Shown here: positions 1-11,639 of the stretch, piece by piece
How the letters are laid out: each line of letters begins with the position of its first letter
Numbering within the stretch: position 1 is the stretch's first letter
Origin: Epinephelus fuscoguttatus
Lineage: Eukaryota > Chordata > Actinopteri > Perciformes > Serranidae
Direction of reading: 5' to 3'
Assembly (NCBI RefSeq): GCF_011397635.1
Contig: NC_064770.1
Location: 20,925,707 to 20,989,706, forward strand
DNA length: 64,000 nucleotides
Notes under the pieces: model-generated
What the model saw: only the letters and a program-made list of their open reading frames with translations
What the model was told of the DNA's origin: nothing
Databases searched by the model: none
Made by a program: the position numbers and the translations under genes

Positions 1-145
1 TAACTTGGATTTCTAATACAGCAACTTGGTCCTCTGAGGCATAAATTTCAAATGGCTCTGTGTCCCCACTGTAGCTGCCCACACTGGCAGATGTGAGCAG
101 TGACGAGCTGGCCACGACACGGCCAGGCTGGAGTCTGGGTCTTGG
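1..145 (-). CDS. Possible internal exon of an unidentified minus-strand gene (partial at window edge)
   Basis: On the minus strand a strong splice acceptor (a pyrimidine-rich run ending CTCTTATCAG) is followed by a frame that stays open to the window edge. It begins P-R-P-R-L-Q-P-G-R-V-V and later reads SASVGSYSGDTEPFEIYA and then SEDQVAVLEIQV. The serine-rich, then acidic and hydrophobic composition looks like real protein. The frame starting at the ATG near position 195 stops at 13, and the third frame stops earlier. No family was recognised, and the exon's donor lies outside the window. The preceding exon should lie to the right on the minus strand, but none was found nearby, so the intron would be very long. 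The call rests only on the acceptor and the open frame, so it could be chance. Confidence 0.4.
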
Positions 146-2140
146 CTGATAAGAGTGAGGTGGAGGAGGTCACCGAGCTCACTGTATTGAGACATAACCG
201 CCGGTCAATTCAATTTCCTTAAGGACACAGGAGTCCAAACCGCAATCAGAACATTTCATATCACAGCCAGGCTCCTCTTGCCCTTTTCCCCCAATCTCAT
301 CGGATGAGAGGGGGAGAAAGGTAGAGGAATGAGTGAGAAAAAGCATGACATAAAAAGAGAGGGAGAGTGTCAGGTTGTCGGTGGGGGTGGGAACTTAGAG
401 GTTACCGCAGTGGCCCAGAAAATCTTAATTTCTTGACAGTACTGTGTTTGTAACCAGTGATTAAGCTCCAGCTGATCTCGAGAGGAAACGAGGGGAGGAA
501 CATCAGAGAACACATTCACAAACAGATTCAGTAAAGCTTTAGCGCTCAGACAAACAGGCTAACACTGTCGGGATGTCGGGTTCTGTAAAAGAGAAGAATC
601 AGCCTCTCCCCAGCACGTTAATTATTCATATCAGTGTGTGCTTGACTTTCAGAGGAGAGTAGGAGCAGTATACATACAGGCCACCCAGTGGATCAAACAC
701 TGTGCCGACTGCAACAGAGGAACCAGCGACAAAGACGTCGAGCCACCCTCTGATGCAGAGAAAGGAAGAGTGGAGGATGAAGCAGAGGAGCTGAGGGAAG
801 AATGAAGTATACAAAGCAGCAATCTAAAACTGACTGGAGATTTCAAGACGCCTGCGGACACCCACGGACCTGGAACAAAATAAAAGATTCAAAGTTTGCA
901 TCCTCTGCCTACTTAGTCCAAACATAGCCAAGATGCAGGCTTGTTTTGCAACTCCTAATTTTAGACAATTTTCACTTCTTAATGCAGGCCAGTGGTCACA
1001 CAAAGTTCAAACCTTTAGCACTCATTCAATCCCTCTAATGATCTTTCAGATGGGATTACTATCAGGGCTGCCATTATGACTCAATTAAGCCAAAGCTTTA
1101 GCAGCAGTAGAGCAAAGTGAGAGGAACACGATTAAACTGATGAAAACCTCAGTAGCACAGACCGTGATTTTACATTGAACAAACAATGAGGTCCACATCT
1201 TGCCAAATGGGCCTATTGAGGAAAAACAAAATGCGGCAAATTACCGTTTACCACATTTTCAGAATGTAAATTGACTGTCAACAAAGAGACTGTGAACCCA
1301 TTCTCTGCCTGATTCATCACTTTTCACCAGAGGGGTGAAGAAACTGGTCCAGCTTTTGAATGTCTCCTCTGGATGACACTGAAATGATGTGACATCAGCG
1401 GGCCCACCTCTACGTCCCTGCCAGTACCCTAGGATAACTAAATATCCAACTATGAATTTATTTATTTATTCTTCATTCCTCCCTATTACCATACAGCTGT
1501 TTTATTTCTTAGGTTATTTTGCAAAAGTATGTGTTGTATGTGTTATATGTATGTTGTATGTGTGGGTATTTTCCCCCGTTTATATCATTGTTGCATCCGT
1601 AAAGCAGTGTTGTAGTCAAGACCACCTAAACCGAGACCAAGTCATGACCAAAACCAGAGTGTACCGAGACCGAGACAAGACCAAGACCCAGACCACAGTG
1701 AGTCCAACGCTGTATGACACACTTATGATAAACTGTGGAACATGGAAATCATAGGCATTCGTATGATTCACATTCCCATAAAAAAACACCCACAGAAAAT
1801 CAGCAAAGATTTCTCTTCACTCTTCTCTATCATTGCTATACTAGATATGTGTATGTGTAAGTGTTACATGAGGAATGTCTTGATAAAATAATCAAAAGGC
1901 ATTTCAGAGGTCAATTTCATGTATGGGAATTTTTGTTAGCTTTCTATATGCAAACCAATAAAATCAAATACCAAGGAGCTAAAATCAACTTAACCATCTT
2001 TAATCATTTACATAGTGAACAGGCTATTTAGCAATATCCTTGCAGTTGTGATCGGTTCTTGAACTGTTCTGCTGTAAAGTCACTACTATTTTGTTTTTCG
2101 CACCAATAAAAGCCTAGTTGTCACAGTTGTTTGCCTCCTC
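146..2140. other. Non-coding DNA, no gene seen
   Basis: AT-rich sequence with only short chance frames. Apart from the degenerate AAGACC/GAGACC stretch listed separately, no exon with both splice sites or codon bias was seen on either strand. Confidence 0.5.
1603..1710. repeat. Degenerate GAGACC/AAGACC tandem repeat
   Basis: About 100 bp built from variations on ACCAAGACCGAGACC, beginning near 'gtgttgtagtcaagacc'. This purine-rich motif is common and dispersed in fish genomes. It produces a low-complexity Thr/Arg/Asp-rich translation that should not be read as a gene. Confidence 0.5.
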
Positions 2141-2154
2141 AAACCAGTCAGGTT

Positions 2155-2263
2155 GGGGGCATCGGTGGCTTAGTGGATAGAGCAGGCGCCGCATGTACAA
2201 GGCCGTTGCTGCAGAGGCCCGGGTTTGACTCCAGCCTGTGGCCCTTTGCTGCATGTCACTCCC

Positions 2264-2309
<46 letters not shown>

Positions 2310-2361
2310 CCCTTCATGCTTGACTGTCCTATCAAGGCTAAAATGCCCCAGAATGTATCTT
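2155..2361 (+). mobile_element. tRNA-derived SINE, full-length copy with TSD
   Basis: The head has pol III promoter boxes of tRNA type: A box TGGCTTAGTGG at 2166-2176 and B box GGTTTGACTCC at 2222-2232. A long CT run follows, then a tail ending near 'aaaatgccccagaatgtatctt'. Near-identical 14-bp direct repeats (aaaccagtcaggtt at 2141-2154, aaaccagtcaagtt at 2362-2375) flank it and are read as the target-site duplication. Two more members of the family lie at 35.5 kb and 30.25 kb. It is not a functional tRNA gene, because no complete cloverleaf can be folded. Confidence 0.85.
2260..2310. repeat. (CT)n microsatellite inside SINE
   Basis: CT dinucleotide run in the middle of the SINE body. It differs in length from the GA run of the copy at 35.5 kb, so it is likely polymorphic. 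Confidence 0.9.
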
Positions 2362-2754
2362 AAACCAGTCAAGTTACAGTTTATGTCCAGACTCATATGT
2401 TGCCATGACAGTTGACAGTCCTTCAAATATGAATGTTTCTGCAAAGAAACATATTCTAAAACATGGATGCTTCACACACATCATCAATCTAACAGCATAG
2501 AAGATCTGTACAATCAGCACAGTTTCAAGATTACTATCACCAGTTCAGTATCTGACCCAATGTCTTCCCTTGTGTTCCTGAGTTATGACATTGAATAACA
2601 GCCAGCAACGTGTTTTTGCAGAATATCACAAAGTCACAGTGACATCAAATGTCATCACTTCATCATTTTATCCTAGTACACATTTGTTTAAAATGTTGTC
2701 ATAATTAGCATATGAATTCTTGAGTTATGGCAAATAAAACATGCTTTTGGAGGT

Positions 2755-3085
2755 CACATGGATCTTGACATTTGAGCTTTGGTCACAAAATTCGAATCAG
2801 TTCATTTTTAAGTCCAAGTGGATGCTTGTGCCAAATTTGATGAAAATCCCTCAAGGCCTTTTGGAGATATGGTGTTCATGAGAATGAGATGCACACAAGG
2901 TCACAGTAACCTTGACCTTTGACCACCAAAATTTCATCAGTTTGTCCAACTGGACATTTCTGCCAGATTTGAAGAAATTCCTTCAAGGCAGTCTTGAGAT
3001 ATCGTGTTCACAAGAATGGGATGGACGGACAAACTGAAAACATAATGCCTCCAGCAGCGGCTGTCAACAGTGAGGAGGGATAATA
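2755..3085 (+). repeat. High-copy fish interspersed repeat with two internal ~130-bp units
   Basis: Two diverged copies of one unit follow each other. Each contains CAGTT(C/T)(A/G)T, then 'ccaactggac'-like, then 'ccaAatttGAtGAAaat' or 'ccagatttgaagaaattc', then CTCAAGGC/TTCAAGGC, GAGATAT and GTTCA(T/C)(G/A)AGAATG. The end 'cataatgcctccagcagcggctgtc' looks like the terminus of this family as it occurs in other percomorph genomes (recalled, not searched). Family and mobilisation mechanism are unknown to me. Confidence 0.6.
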
Positions 3086-6000
3086 AGAAATTTTAAAAAA
3101 GGAATTGACAAGAAAAATTTGTTTGTGTGCATAGATTAGCATTTATAATGTGTCTTTATCTAAATGCAGAAGGCCCACTGTGTGTGTTTTTGTTTGTTTT
3201 CTTTGGCTATGTTCATGTACCTGGCTAAATCTGTGTCTGTGTGTAACATAGATAAAAAAAACAGTGAGGCACAGTTGGATAAAAACTAATTCTTGCAGAC
3301 TAAATACAAAAACATCTTATTAACAATCCAACTGTTTAATATTTCAGCGACAGTTGTCAACTTTTTATTGCTCATAACCGAAGAATTTCAGTGAAAATGC
3401 AAATAAACCAGAGACCCTGAACGGGTGCTCCAGTGGCCATTTGTCATTTCATAAATCATGCAGCTAGGGCTAATTCTGTGTTTGGAAAAATCAATAGTTT
3501 GTGGGACTTTATCAGACAGTGCAGACAAGAAGTTCACACAAGTGGGTGGCTGAAATGAAAGTTGCAAAAGAGAAATCAGATGCTGAGAGACTGTCAACAA
3601 CTCCTTTGTTGCAGCAGCAAATTCATCAGCACAGAAAACACAGCGCCAGAGATGAGAGGGGATGAAGAGGTTGTGATGAGCAGCTGAAGCAAAAGAAGAG
3701 CGGCTGATGAAATGATTAGAGTGTTTTTAAGTAGAGAAAGGCGAGATACGGCTCATAATCAAAGGCCATGGAACCAAGCGCAATCACACAGCCGGCGATG
3801 CCTGCTTATTTACATTGATTCAAAAACTCCCCCTCTAGTGGTAGAAATCTGCAAGGACATTTTCATCTGAACAATCTGTCTCTTTCCATTAGCGGCTTCA
3901 CTTTCTGTGTCCTTGTCTCTGTCTCAGACATATATTTTTCTGGTTAAATGTTTATGCAATATCTAACACTGGTATCAGGGAAAGAGCAGTTTCTATAGAG
4001 ATGCTGTGTAGATAATGTGGTGAAGATGACACGTGCACACACGAGGGTCAAAGTGTGGTGTTTGTTTTATTTCCCATTGGCCTACACTTCATCACATTCA
4101 CTAATAACACCACTCCGAAGTCTGTGGACATCAAATAATTATGATTATGCGGCGCAGTGTGTTCCTAGTTTTTGCTAGAAAAAAAAACAGAGAAAGAGAG
4201 AGTGGAGGAAGATGCAAGACAGGCAACAAACAGCATCACTCTGAAGAGACTCTCTGGAGCTTTATTACCAGACTTCAACAGCAACAACTCAACCATGTGG
4301 AAGCAAACATGTCGTTAAGGTTTTTTCCCCACACCACAACCCTTCCTGCTCTCCTTGTCATCTTTTTCTCCCTCATATACGTGATTCCTAACACCTTATT
4401 CACCCCTGCTTGGCTGGCCCTCTGACTGACTGCCTTATTTGCTCCCTAATGTTGTCAGGAATACAGCAACCCTTCAGTGGATCACTGCTTCGAGGCTGTA
4501 CTCGTGTCTCACTGCCTGACAGACAGAGAAAGGAGGCCAAAATGGGAAGTGGAGAAAGAAATGGGGCTCTTTGATGCCCAACAGGAGGGGAGGATAGAGA
4601 GACAGAGGGAACGTGGGGGCAGAGGGAAAGGAGAGAAGTTGTACAGACACAGTAGACCTGCCATTTTGAGGTTTTCACAAAGAGAGAAGAAAGACAGCAG
4701 GCTGAAGAATACTCATACACAACCACAGCGGGTTCCCCACTCTTTTACAACCTTCCATTGCACTAAAACGCAGTACCTGACAGCAGCTGACAGGCTCCAC
4801 AGCGGGAGGCGGTGCAGACGAGTACACAGCACATGTTTTTTCTGTGCATATGTCTTGCATGTGCACATCCATGGATGAAATAGGGTGTGCAGCTGCTGAC
4901 GTGACTAAAGTAGCATGCAAACGTGATACATAATTAAAATGCTGCTGTCATTTAGACATAATTTGCATTACGTTTTGTTTGACGTCACATTAAACCGACA
5001 TGCTAGTTCATCTTGTGACTGCTCTGTTTGTGTGTGTGCGTGCGTGATGAGAAAATCACGAGAGGCGTGAGAACTAATAAACTTTTAAATGTGCCCTTTA
5101 TGTATATGGGCGGATGTGCCTCGTCCATATGGGAGAGGAAATGCAAGCGTGCGTCTGAGTGATGTGGAAAGGGAAATGTGAATGGCGAGCTCCCCTGATG
5201 AGTGAGAGATTGAGGTCATCCTGCATCCTGATCTTTGTTGCAGATGGAGGTCTTTCAGAAGGCTGCCACTTCATAAAGTGAAGCTATCTATTTAATCACC
5301 ACTCTATCTCCCACACATATTTAAAAAGAGGTGACATTATTGGGGCAGGCATCATTGAAAACAAAGAGCTTCTTGAATAATCCCATAAAGCGCAATGAGG
5401 TGAAAAAAAACAATCTTGCTTTTGATCTCTGGAAATCATCATTCATCATTAATGGAGGAGAGCTGCTAACAGATTGCATGCTGTTACAATTTAAATCCTA
5501 TTTCCATAACTCAGACAACTGGACAGCATATGGACGAGCCCGGTGACGTGGATGTGGCTGTGAATTACTTCTCCCTGACTTTCAGAGTCACAGCTAAGTT
5601 TTGTGCCAGAAGGACAGCCAAAAGGTTGAACTGAAAGGAGCCTTTTCTATTTTATTATTTCAAGAATTATTTAATTTTCAACACAGTGCTGAAAGCTGCA
5701 CTCCACCTCTCACTTAACAGAAACTCACCACGCCATCCAACAGACACTACATCAGTGTACCACTGCAAACTACAATCTCTAATTATAGACCATGCTTTTG
5801 ATTAACATGGCCTCTTTAAATAGGTTTTGTCCCACTTTCTGTACATAAAGTATAGTGTTTCTTATGTAATGCAGGAACACACACATCCAGATTAAGCAGA
5901 GTAACAGAGAAATAGATAGCAGGTGCTACTGGAGCTGTGATCTGTGCATCTGTGCCTCATCGGACTCCTCAGATTTAATTAACCTCCCAGATGTCCTGTT

Positions 6001-6269
6001 TCCCTCATCAGGCCAGTTCAAACATTGTGCATGGATCTATGCCAAAAAAGCACATCTTTATCAGAGATATTGCATCTATGTGTAGGGCATACATTGCTGA
6101 TTTTTAACTAGCATTGTGTCATAACAATGTGAGTGTTGCTGCCTTTAAATGGGCTTGTGTTTACCATGTTCATGGAAGAAGTCCTCCCCTTGAGGTTTTC
6201 ATAGCATCGTAAGTGGAAATTTATTGAAACCTCCAAGTTCAGCGGTTGTGACATGTTTCCTGACATTTT
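3086..6269. other. Non-coding DNA, no gene seen
   Basis: No exon with splice sites or convincing codon use was seen. The frames at 4.1-4.9 kb are rich in Arg/Glu/Gly because of purine-rich DNA and show no domain. A CRE-like TGACGTCA lies near 4980, of unknown significance. Confidence 0.5.
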
Positions 6270-6284
6270 CAGAAATGGGGGAAG
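6270..6284. repeat. Left target-site duplication of Penelope-like insertion
   Basis: The 15-mer cagaaatgggggaag is repeated exactly at 7223-7237, bracketing the GIY-YIG element between them. Confidence 0.8.
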
Positions 6285-6595
6285 TCTGCTTGATAAAATG
6301 TCCATGTGGTTTCTGTTATGTAGGAAAGACTAAAAGAGAACTAAAAATCAGAATCTCAGAACATAAAAGCAACATTAGAAACCAGGACGAGAAGTCACCT
6401 ATCGCCAGACATTTTAATTCAGCTGGCCATGGTGTCTATAGTCTGAGGTTCATGGGAATAGAGGTAGTTGAGCCCCTTCTGAGGGGAGGGGATAGAGATA
6501 GGAAACTCCTCCAGCGGGAGGCTTATTGGATCCATTCTTTACAGACTGAGCATCCGAAAGGATTAAATGAGGAATTGGTGTTATCATGTTTTTTG
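6285..6595 (+). pseudogene. GIY-YIG endonuclease fragment of Penelope-like Pol
   Basis: The frame is continuous with the flanking ATG at 6224 but element-derived only from codon V-C-L-I-K-C-P-C-G onward. Visible motifs are CPCGFCYVGKTKRELKIRI, a conserved SEHKSNIR, the HFN...GH segment, the RGGDRDRKLLQREAYWIH segment and the terminal PKGLNEELVL. This is the C-terminal GIY-YIG domain that nicks target DNA in EN+ Penelope elements. There is no reverse transcriptase and no own start codon, so it is a dead 5'-truncated copy. The reading frame is intact to the stop near 6596, which suggests a fairly recent insertion. Confidence 0.8.
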
Positions 6596-7037
6596 TAATT
6601 GTAGACGGTGATATGTATGTGGTCGACTGGGGTGATCTGCATGGCTCTATTGACAGCTGCACATGTAGACTCACTACTTTTCCCAGACAGTATATGGACC
6701 ATATCTATTAGTCACACATCTGTTAACTGTGTTAATATGCACCTATGTAGGTTCTATTGTTGTTGTCTCTTGCATATTGTTGGACATTATTGACACTTTT
6801 AGTCATGATGAAAAGTTGTTGTCGATTTTTACAAAGTTTCTCATGTATTTTGATTTTTTGATATCGTATGATGTGCTTGATGATTTTCTATCTTTCTATT
6901 ATACTTAGACTATTTTTCTATTATATCTAGACTATTCGATGTATTATTTATGAATGGTCTGTATTTGTACCTTTGTAATGTTGTTAATCGGAACCAGCTG
7001 GCTTCTGTTAAAAGGGTGACATACCCACAAACCATTT

Positions 7038-7074
7038 AACGCTGAGGACGGCTATGAGCTGAAACGCGTCTGTT
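7038..7074 (+). ncRNA. Hammerhead-ribozyme-like motif in Penelope tail
   Basis: The order matches a minimal hammerhead: stem I strand AACG, core CTGAGGA (consensus CTGANGA) at 7042-7048, a stem II hairpin GGCT-ATG-AGCT, GAAA at 7061-7064, a very short self-complementary CGCG as stem III, TC cleavage dinucleotide at 7069-7070, then TGTT, which pairs with AACG (one G-U). One extra C sits between the core and stem II, so activity is uncertain. Penelope-like elements are known to carry minimal hammerheads, which fits the host element. No folding was computed. Confidence 0.5.
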
Positions 7075-7222
7075 TATCTGCTGCTGTGCAGTTTATTAAA
7101 TTAAAAGTGTTACACTTATAAGTGAGCGCTGTCAGGTTTTGTACTTTTCTGTGATTTGTTTGGACCAGCACCCTATTACTTTTTTGAGACTTTTTGAGTA
7201 AGCACGCCAAGTCTGCTGATTA

Positions 7223-7237
7223 CAGAAATGGGGGAAG
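7223..7237. repeat. Right target-site duplication of Penelope-like insertion
   Basis: Second exact copy of cagaaatgggggaag; its sequence continues into unrelated genomic DNA (ccatgagc). Confidence 0.8.
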
Positions 7238-10200
7238 CCATGAGCATTAATCTTTTGCTGAGTGGTAATTTAATATATCGCAATTTCAGTCACATAGAGT
7301 CTGAGGAAAATGATGATATACCCAATGGCCTCCCTCTTTCAATATGTCCATGCATTTTCTGCATCACGTGACCCACTTGATAGCTCGCTAAGCTGTTAGC
7401 CTTGGTGGCTTACAGACGCCAACAGTAGAGTCCATGTTGCTACTCCTAGCAGTGGTGCTCTTAGGACTTAACCACATGGACACCAAGCATAACGTGTGGT
7501 AACCACGAGCTCATCAGTTCCATTAGAAGGCAGTATGTGTAAATGAGCTGTGGTAAACTTTCCTCCATCTTACAAGCACCCAGATCTCCCTGATCTTTCA
7601 ACTTATCACCGCTGGTTGACCTCCACTTACTCTAGAGCTAGTGCCTGTTTTATACAGTCTATGGGTGTTGCTGGAACTACAGATTGCACCTCAGCATTTT
7701 AGTATGCACACCACCACGGGCACAAAGAGTTTCTGAACAGGAATAGGCAGCATATGGTTTCCTGTATTGTAAAAACACAGGCAAATTGTAAAAGCAGTTC
7801 TGATCAAATATGAACCAAGATTTTGTTTCTGTGTTGCATATTTCTCACCTAAAATGTCTTCAAAGAGATATTTTGATGCACTGTGAAACTGTAATTTGAA
7901 ATGGCATTACGTCACCTACCAGTGGGAGCATTCATTGGTCCAGTGTTTGTTTGAACCTCTTAAGCAAAAGCGAATGCCACCACTCCTTTTCTCTGATCAT
8001 ATGGCACCAGTTTCAAAACTATTTGCCTTTTAGTTCCATGAAAAGACCATCATTCCAGCAGTGAAATACTTCTTTAATGGAAAATTTTAATGTAGTTTGT
8101 TTTCCTTGTGTCACTTATCTGGAAGAGTTTGCAATTGAATTAATCAAAGAAAAAAAGAAAAACAGATAAAAAAAAGAAAAAGAGAAGAGTTGCCAGTAAT
8201 TAAAAACAACAAGTACAAGGTCATTACAAAAACACTCAGGTGAATTTTAATTAAACGCTGACATAAATAACAGATGCAAGGGAACTCTGGGATGCTGCTT
8301 TTATGTAAGTGAAATGAATCCAAGGCCTCTCCACACAGAGTGATGAAGACCAAGCTATACCTCCTTTTACATGATTGCTCCTCACGTTGGCCATAAAGCC
8401 AGACCATGCACAGATAAAACAGAAATATAAGATGCCCTGTCTCTGCAAGTGCAAGCTGAGAACTCAGCGGGATATCTTTGGCGCTGAAGCAGAGCAAAGA
8501 CCACTTATCCAGTTTTCAAAGTATATTGTTAAAAATAAAACCAGACATCTATATCTATAATTGGGGCTCCATATCCATTTCTCTCTCAGTTCTAAAGCAG
8601 TGGACTGCCACACTCTCAAGGAAGCAATTTGTGCCGGCATCAGCTGTGATGTCAACAGGGAATAGGGAGATAATGAAGCAGAAATTCACCTGAAAAAAAA
8701 AAAAATCTTAAAGCAACTACATACAATGGATGTGTGATGTTAAACTTCTATTTTATCTCATCTTAACTTTTATACTGTTTGTTTCAAAAGTGTCGACAAG
8801 ATGATTTGGCAGACGCTTATTGTTTGCTGTCGAGCCACTGAAGCTCATTTGAATTTCAATTTGGTGTGGAGGGAAGGCAATAAGAAGAAAGGAGAGAGAG
8901 AGAGAAATGTAAGGTAGCAGAGGGCAAGGCAGCAACAAGTCCAATCACTCATAGATGAGAGTCATTTGTCTCAGTCTGAAGGGCACTCATTCAATTATTC
9001 TTTAACTGTTTGCTTCGAAGCAGAGCAAGTATCGATTCATTTCTCTTTACAAGACATAAAAAGAGCAGTTCCCCCAAAAGCCTCTGCAGGAAAATAAATG
9101 TATATACTGTACCAATACAAGACTTAAAAGATTAATGGTGTAGCATCTCATCTGCACTCTGTCACAGCTGCAAAATTCTCTTGCTGAAAGCCTGAGCGAA
9201 TGTATTCCACGACTTTACATTAAAATCCAGCTGGTTTAATACAAAAGCAAGTAACCAAGAAAGACACACTACCAAAGCTCCAAACACAGATTGTGTCAAG
9301 AGAGCCAAGATTGCATCACTGACCATGTCACACTAAAATGACAGTGTGTGTCAAGTGGTCACATTGAAAAGGCAGGAATAAAAGATAAAGTCCGCACACC
9401 AGAAGCTGCTCCTTGAACAATTTATTTATTGTTACGTGTCATGTGTTGTGTTGTTACTTACCTTTTGGTCCAGCACCCAGCATTAAATTTTTTCAGATGT
9501 GCGTGCTACTTTTACCTTTTACACGTTGAAAAGGCACCAACCGAGCCATTTTGGGTTTTACACAGGAGTTGCCAAGTTATTCAAAGCTTGAAAAATCAGC
9601 TTCTGTCCTTTCAGTGTGTGGTGAGCATAATGTGAACAAATACCAGGTAAACACAGGATGAAAAGGCAACAAAAAAAGGATTTGAGCTCGCCGGAGCTGG
9701 CAAAATTCTACTGCTGCAAGGTTTGTCCTAGAGGATGAGGAGAAAAGGGAAGGGTTTATTTATTTCTCTACAGAAGTGACTCATTATGGATGCCAGCAAC
9801 GGAGAAAAACAATGAAAATATGCAGTTTCTAATGGGTGTTGCAAGTGTGTGCGAGGAATGTTTGTGCATGTGTGCATGAATTACACGTGTCAGTGCATAT
9901 GTCTTGTTAGCAGGTAAGGCATGCATATATGTGCATGAGTGAGGAGGAAGAGAGGGATGAGAGGAGAGGAAGTGAGAGCCAGTAGAAAAGAATTGCTAAC
10001 GGTGAGAGCCAGCTAAATTGCTGACTCATGCACGCCACCCAATTACACCCCAGGACTGCATGGCAACCCCATTGTGATTGAGCTGCTGTTTGGGCTTTTC
10101 ACAGCAATTTGTTATTTCGAGGATTTTTAATGTTTTCATTCCCAAAGCAACTATCGCAGGTAGTACAGAGGAAATCAAAATGTTGCCCTGTAAAGTCTCA

Positions 10201-10460
10201 TTTTTGCCAATTTCAAACAAAGTGGTTGTTCAAACTGACTTCTGAATGTTTTCTCGGATTTGAGTGCGCCTTCGCCTTATTTCTAAAATGCTTCCACCAG
10301 ATCCAATCTGTAGAAAATATACCACAAAGACCTTCTTGCCTCTGATAAAAAAACTATCAATTTAGAGATCAGTCCTGACATGTGACAGAATTCTTTTTCC
10401 CTTCTTTTTTGTTTTACAATTAAAGAATGGTTGAGATATTCTCCACAGAGAAAATTGCCC
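7238..10460. other. Non-coding DNA, no gene seen
   Basis: No supported exon. At 9375-9510 there are phrases resembling Penelope-type tails on both strands ('aaagtccgcacaccagaag', 'tggtccagcacccagcat'), the latter close to 'tggaccagcaccctattac' in the element at 7.1 kb. This may be a further degraded tail fragment but is too short to call. Confidence 0.45.
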
Positions 10461-10469
10461 AGTCACAGG

Positions 10470-10540
10470 AGGGAAATGTGGGCTTTGTACATTTCTGCAA
10501 ACCATTCATGTGTTACATTTGCACATTTCATACATATCAT
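10470..10540 (+). repeat. Fragment of unnamed dispersed family (see 16990-17235)
   Basis: The stretch 'tttgtacatttctgcaaacc' followed by ATG/TGTTACATTTGCACATTTCA lines up with the core of the copies at 17.04 kb (+) and 12.05 kb (-). Confidence 0.45.
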
Positions 10541-10849
10541 ATCATATCTAAAGTGGCATAGTATATTCAATTTCAATTCAATTTTATTTATAAAGCCCAA
10601 TATCACAAATCTCAATTTGCCTCACAGGGCTTTACAGCATACGACATCCCTCTGTCCTTAGGACCCTCGCAGCGGATAAGGAAAAACTCCCCCCCCAAAA
10701 AAACCCTTTAACGGGGAAAAAAACCAGTAGAAACCTCAGGAAGAGCAACTGAGGAGGGATCCCTCTTCCAGGATGGACAGACGTGCAATAGATGTCGTAC
10801 AGAACAGATCAGCATAATAAATTAACAGTAATCCGTATGACACAATGAG

Positions 10850-10855
10850 ACAGAA

Positions 10856-10910
<55 letters not shown>

Positions 10911-10918
10911 GAGAGAGA
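10850..10918. repeat. (GA)n microsatellite
   Basis: GA dinucleotide run with occasional CAG and AAA interruptions, internal to the long repeat. Confidence 0.9.
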
Positions 10919-11273
10919 TGCAGGTAATGACAGTAGCTTACAGCAACATTATTGAAAGTAATAATATTATAGTTATAGTTCTGGCTACTGTGGTACAATA
11001 TGTTGAAAGTATGTATTAATATCAGGCAGTATACATGTGTGACAATAGTCATGTGTATAATAACAGTAGAAGTATGACTAATGACTAATGATGGCAGCAG
11101 CAGCAGGAGGCATCTGGCAGGACCACGGCAGCAGCACAACCACACACGTCACGCTGTCCAGGCACCGCTGCGATATGAGTTAATCTGAGAGACAGTGGAG
11201 CACAAAGGCTCCGGAGAAAAAGCCGAGTTAGTGACATCCAGAATGGCCGAGTTAGCAAGATGCAGTAATAGGA

Positions 11274-11276
<3 letters not shown>

Positions 11277-11331
<55 letters not shown>

Positions 11332-11337
11332 AGAGAA
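11277..11337. repeat. (GA)n microsatellite
   Basis: Second GA run of the same long repeat. Confidence 0.9.
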
Positions 11338-11639
11338 GGTGCCCGGTGTATTATAGGGGGGTCCTCCGGCAGACTAGGCCTAAGTCAGCCTAACTAGGGG
11401 CTGGTACAGGGCAAGCCTGAGCCAGCCCTAACTACAAGCTTTATCAAAGTGGAAAGTCTTAAGTCTAGGCTTAAATGTGGAGACGGTGTCTGTATGTGAG
11501 TTGACTTTGTCATTAGGAGTCAAAGGGGATGGTGGATGGTTTGTCACCTTGGCGAGATGCCTGCCAAGCTGCAGACGACTGCAAATCCAGTTTTGATTTA
11601 GCGAGTCATTGCTGTGTTTCCAGCAGTTGTTAAGGCACC

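Larger units (their letters stand above)
6285..7222 (+). mobile_element. 5'-truncated Penelope-like element (Neptune-type, GIY-YIG)
   Basis: A 938-bp insertion between perfect 15-bp direct repeats. It opens inside a coding frame for a GIY-YIG endonuclease and keeps about 600 bp of 3' tail. The tail contains a hammerhead-like motif (7038-7074) and ends in an AT-rich run with 'gactttttgagtaagcacg'. The reverse transcriptase part is absent, as expected for incomplete reverse transcription from the 3' end. Penelope-like elements with a GIY-YIG domain are known in fish. The exact family needs a library search. Confidence 0.8.
10560..11500 (+). repeat. Long high-copy fish repeat, partial, with two internal GA runs
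   Basis: It starts 'caattcaattttatttata', then 'gccctcacagggctttaca'-like text, 'ccctctgtccttaggaccc', 'aaccttttaacgggg'-like sequence and 'ctgaggagggatccctctt'. It runs through two long GA microsatellites and 'aggcctaagtcagcctaac' to 'cttaaatgtggagacggtg'. I recognise this as a dispersed, roughly kilobase-long fish repeat. Its class is not clear to me, and no transposase or reverse transcriptase frame is present. Confidence 0.6.

Noticed and set aside
2156..2235. tRNA gene
   Set aside because: A and B boxes are present, but the sequence continues as a SINE body with CT run, tail and target duplications, and no full cloverleaf forms.
4477..4878. Arg/Glu-rich plus-strand protein
   Set aside because: Composition follows purine-rich DNA; an equally long frame exists on the other strand and no family is recognisable.
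10822..11145. Minus-strand protein with Ser/Leu repeats
   Set aside because: Translation of a GA microsatellite within an interspersed repeat.
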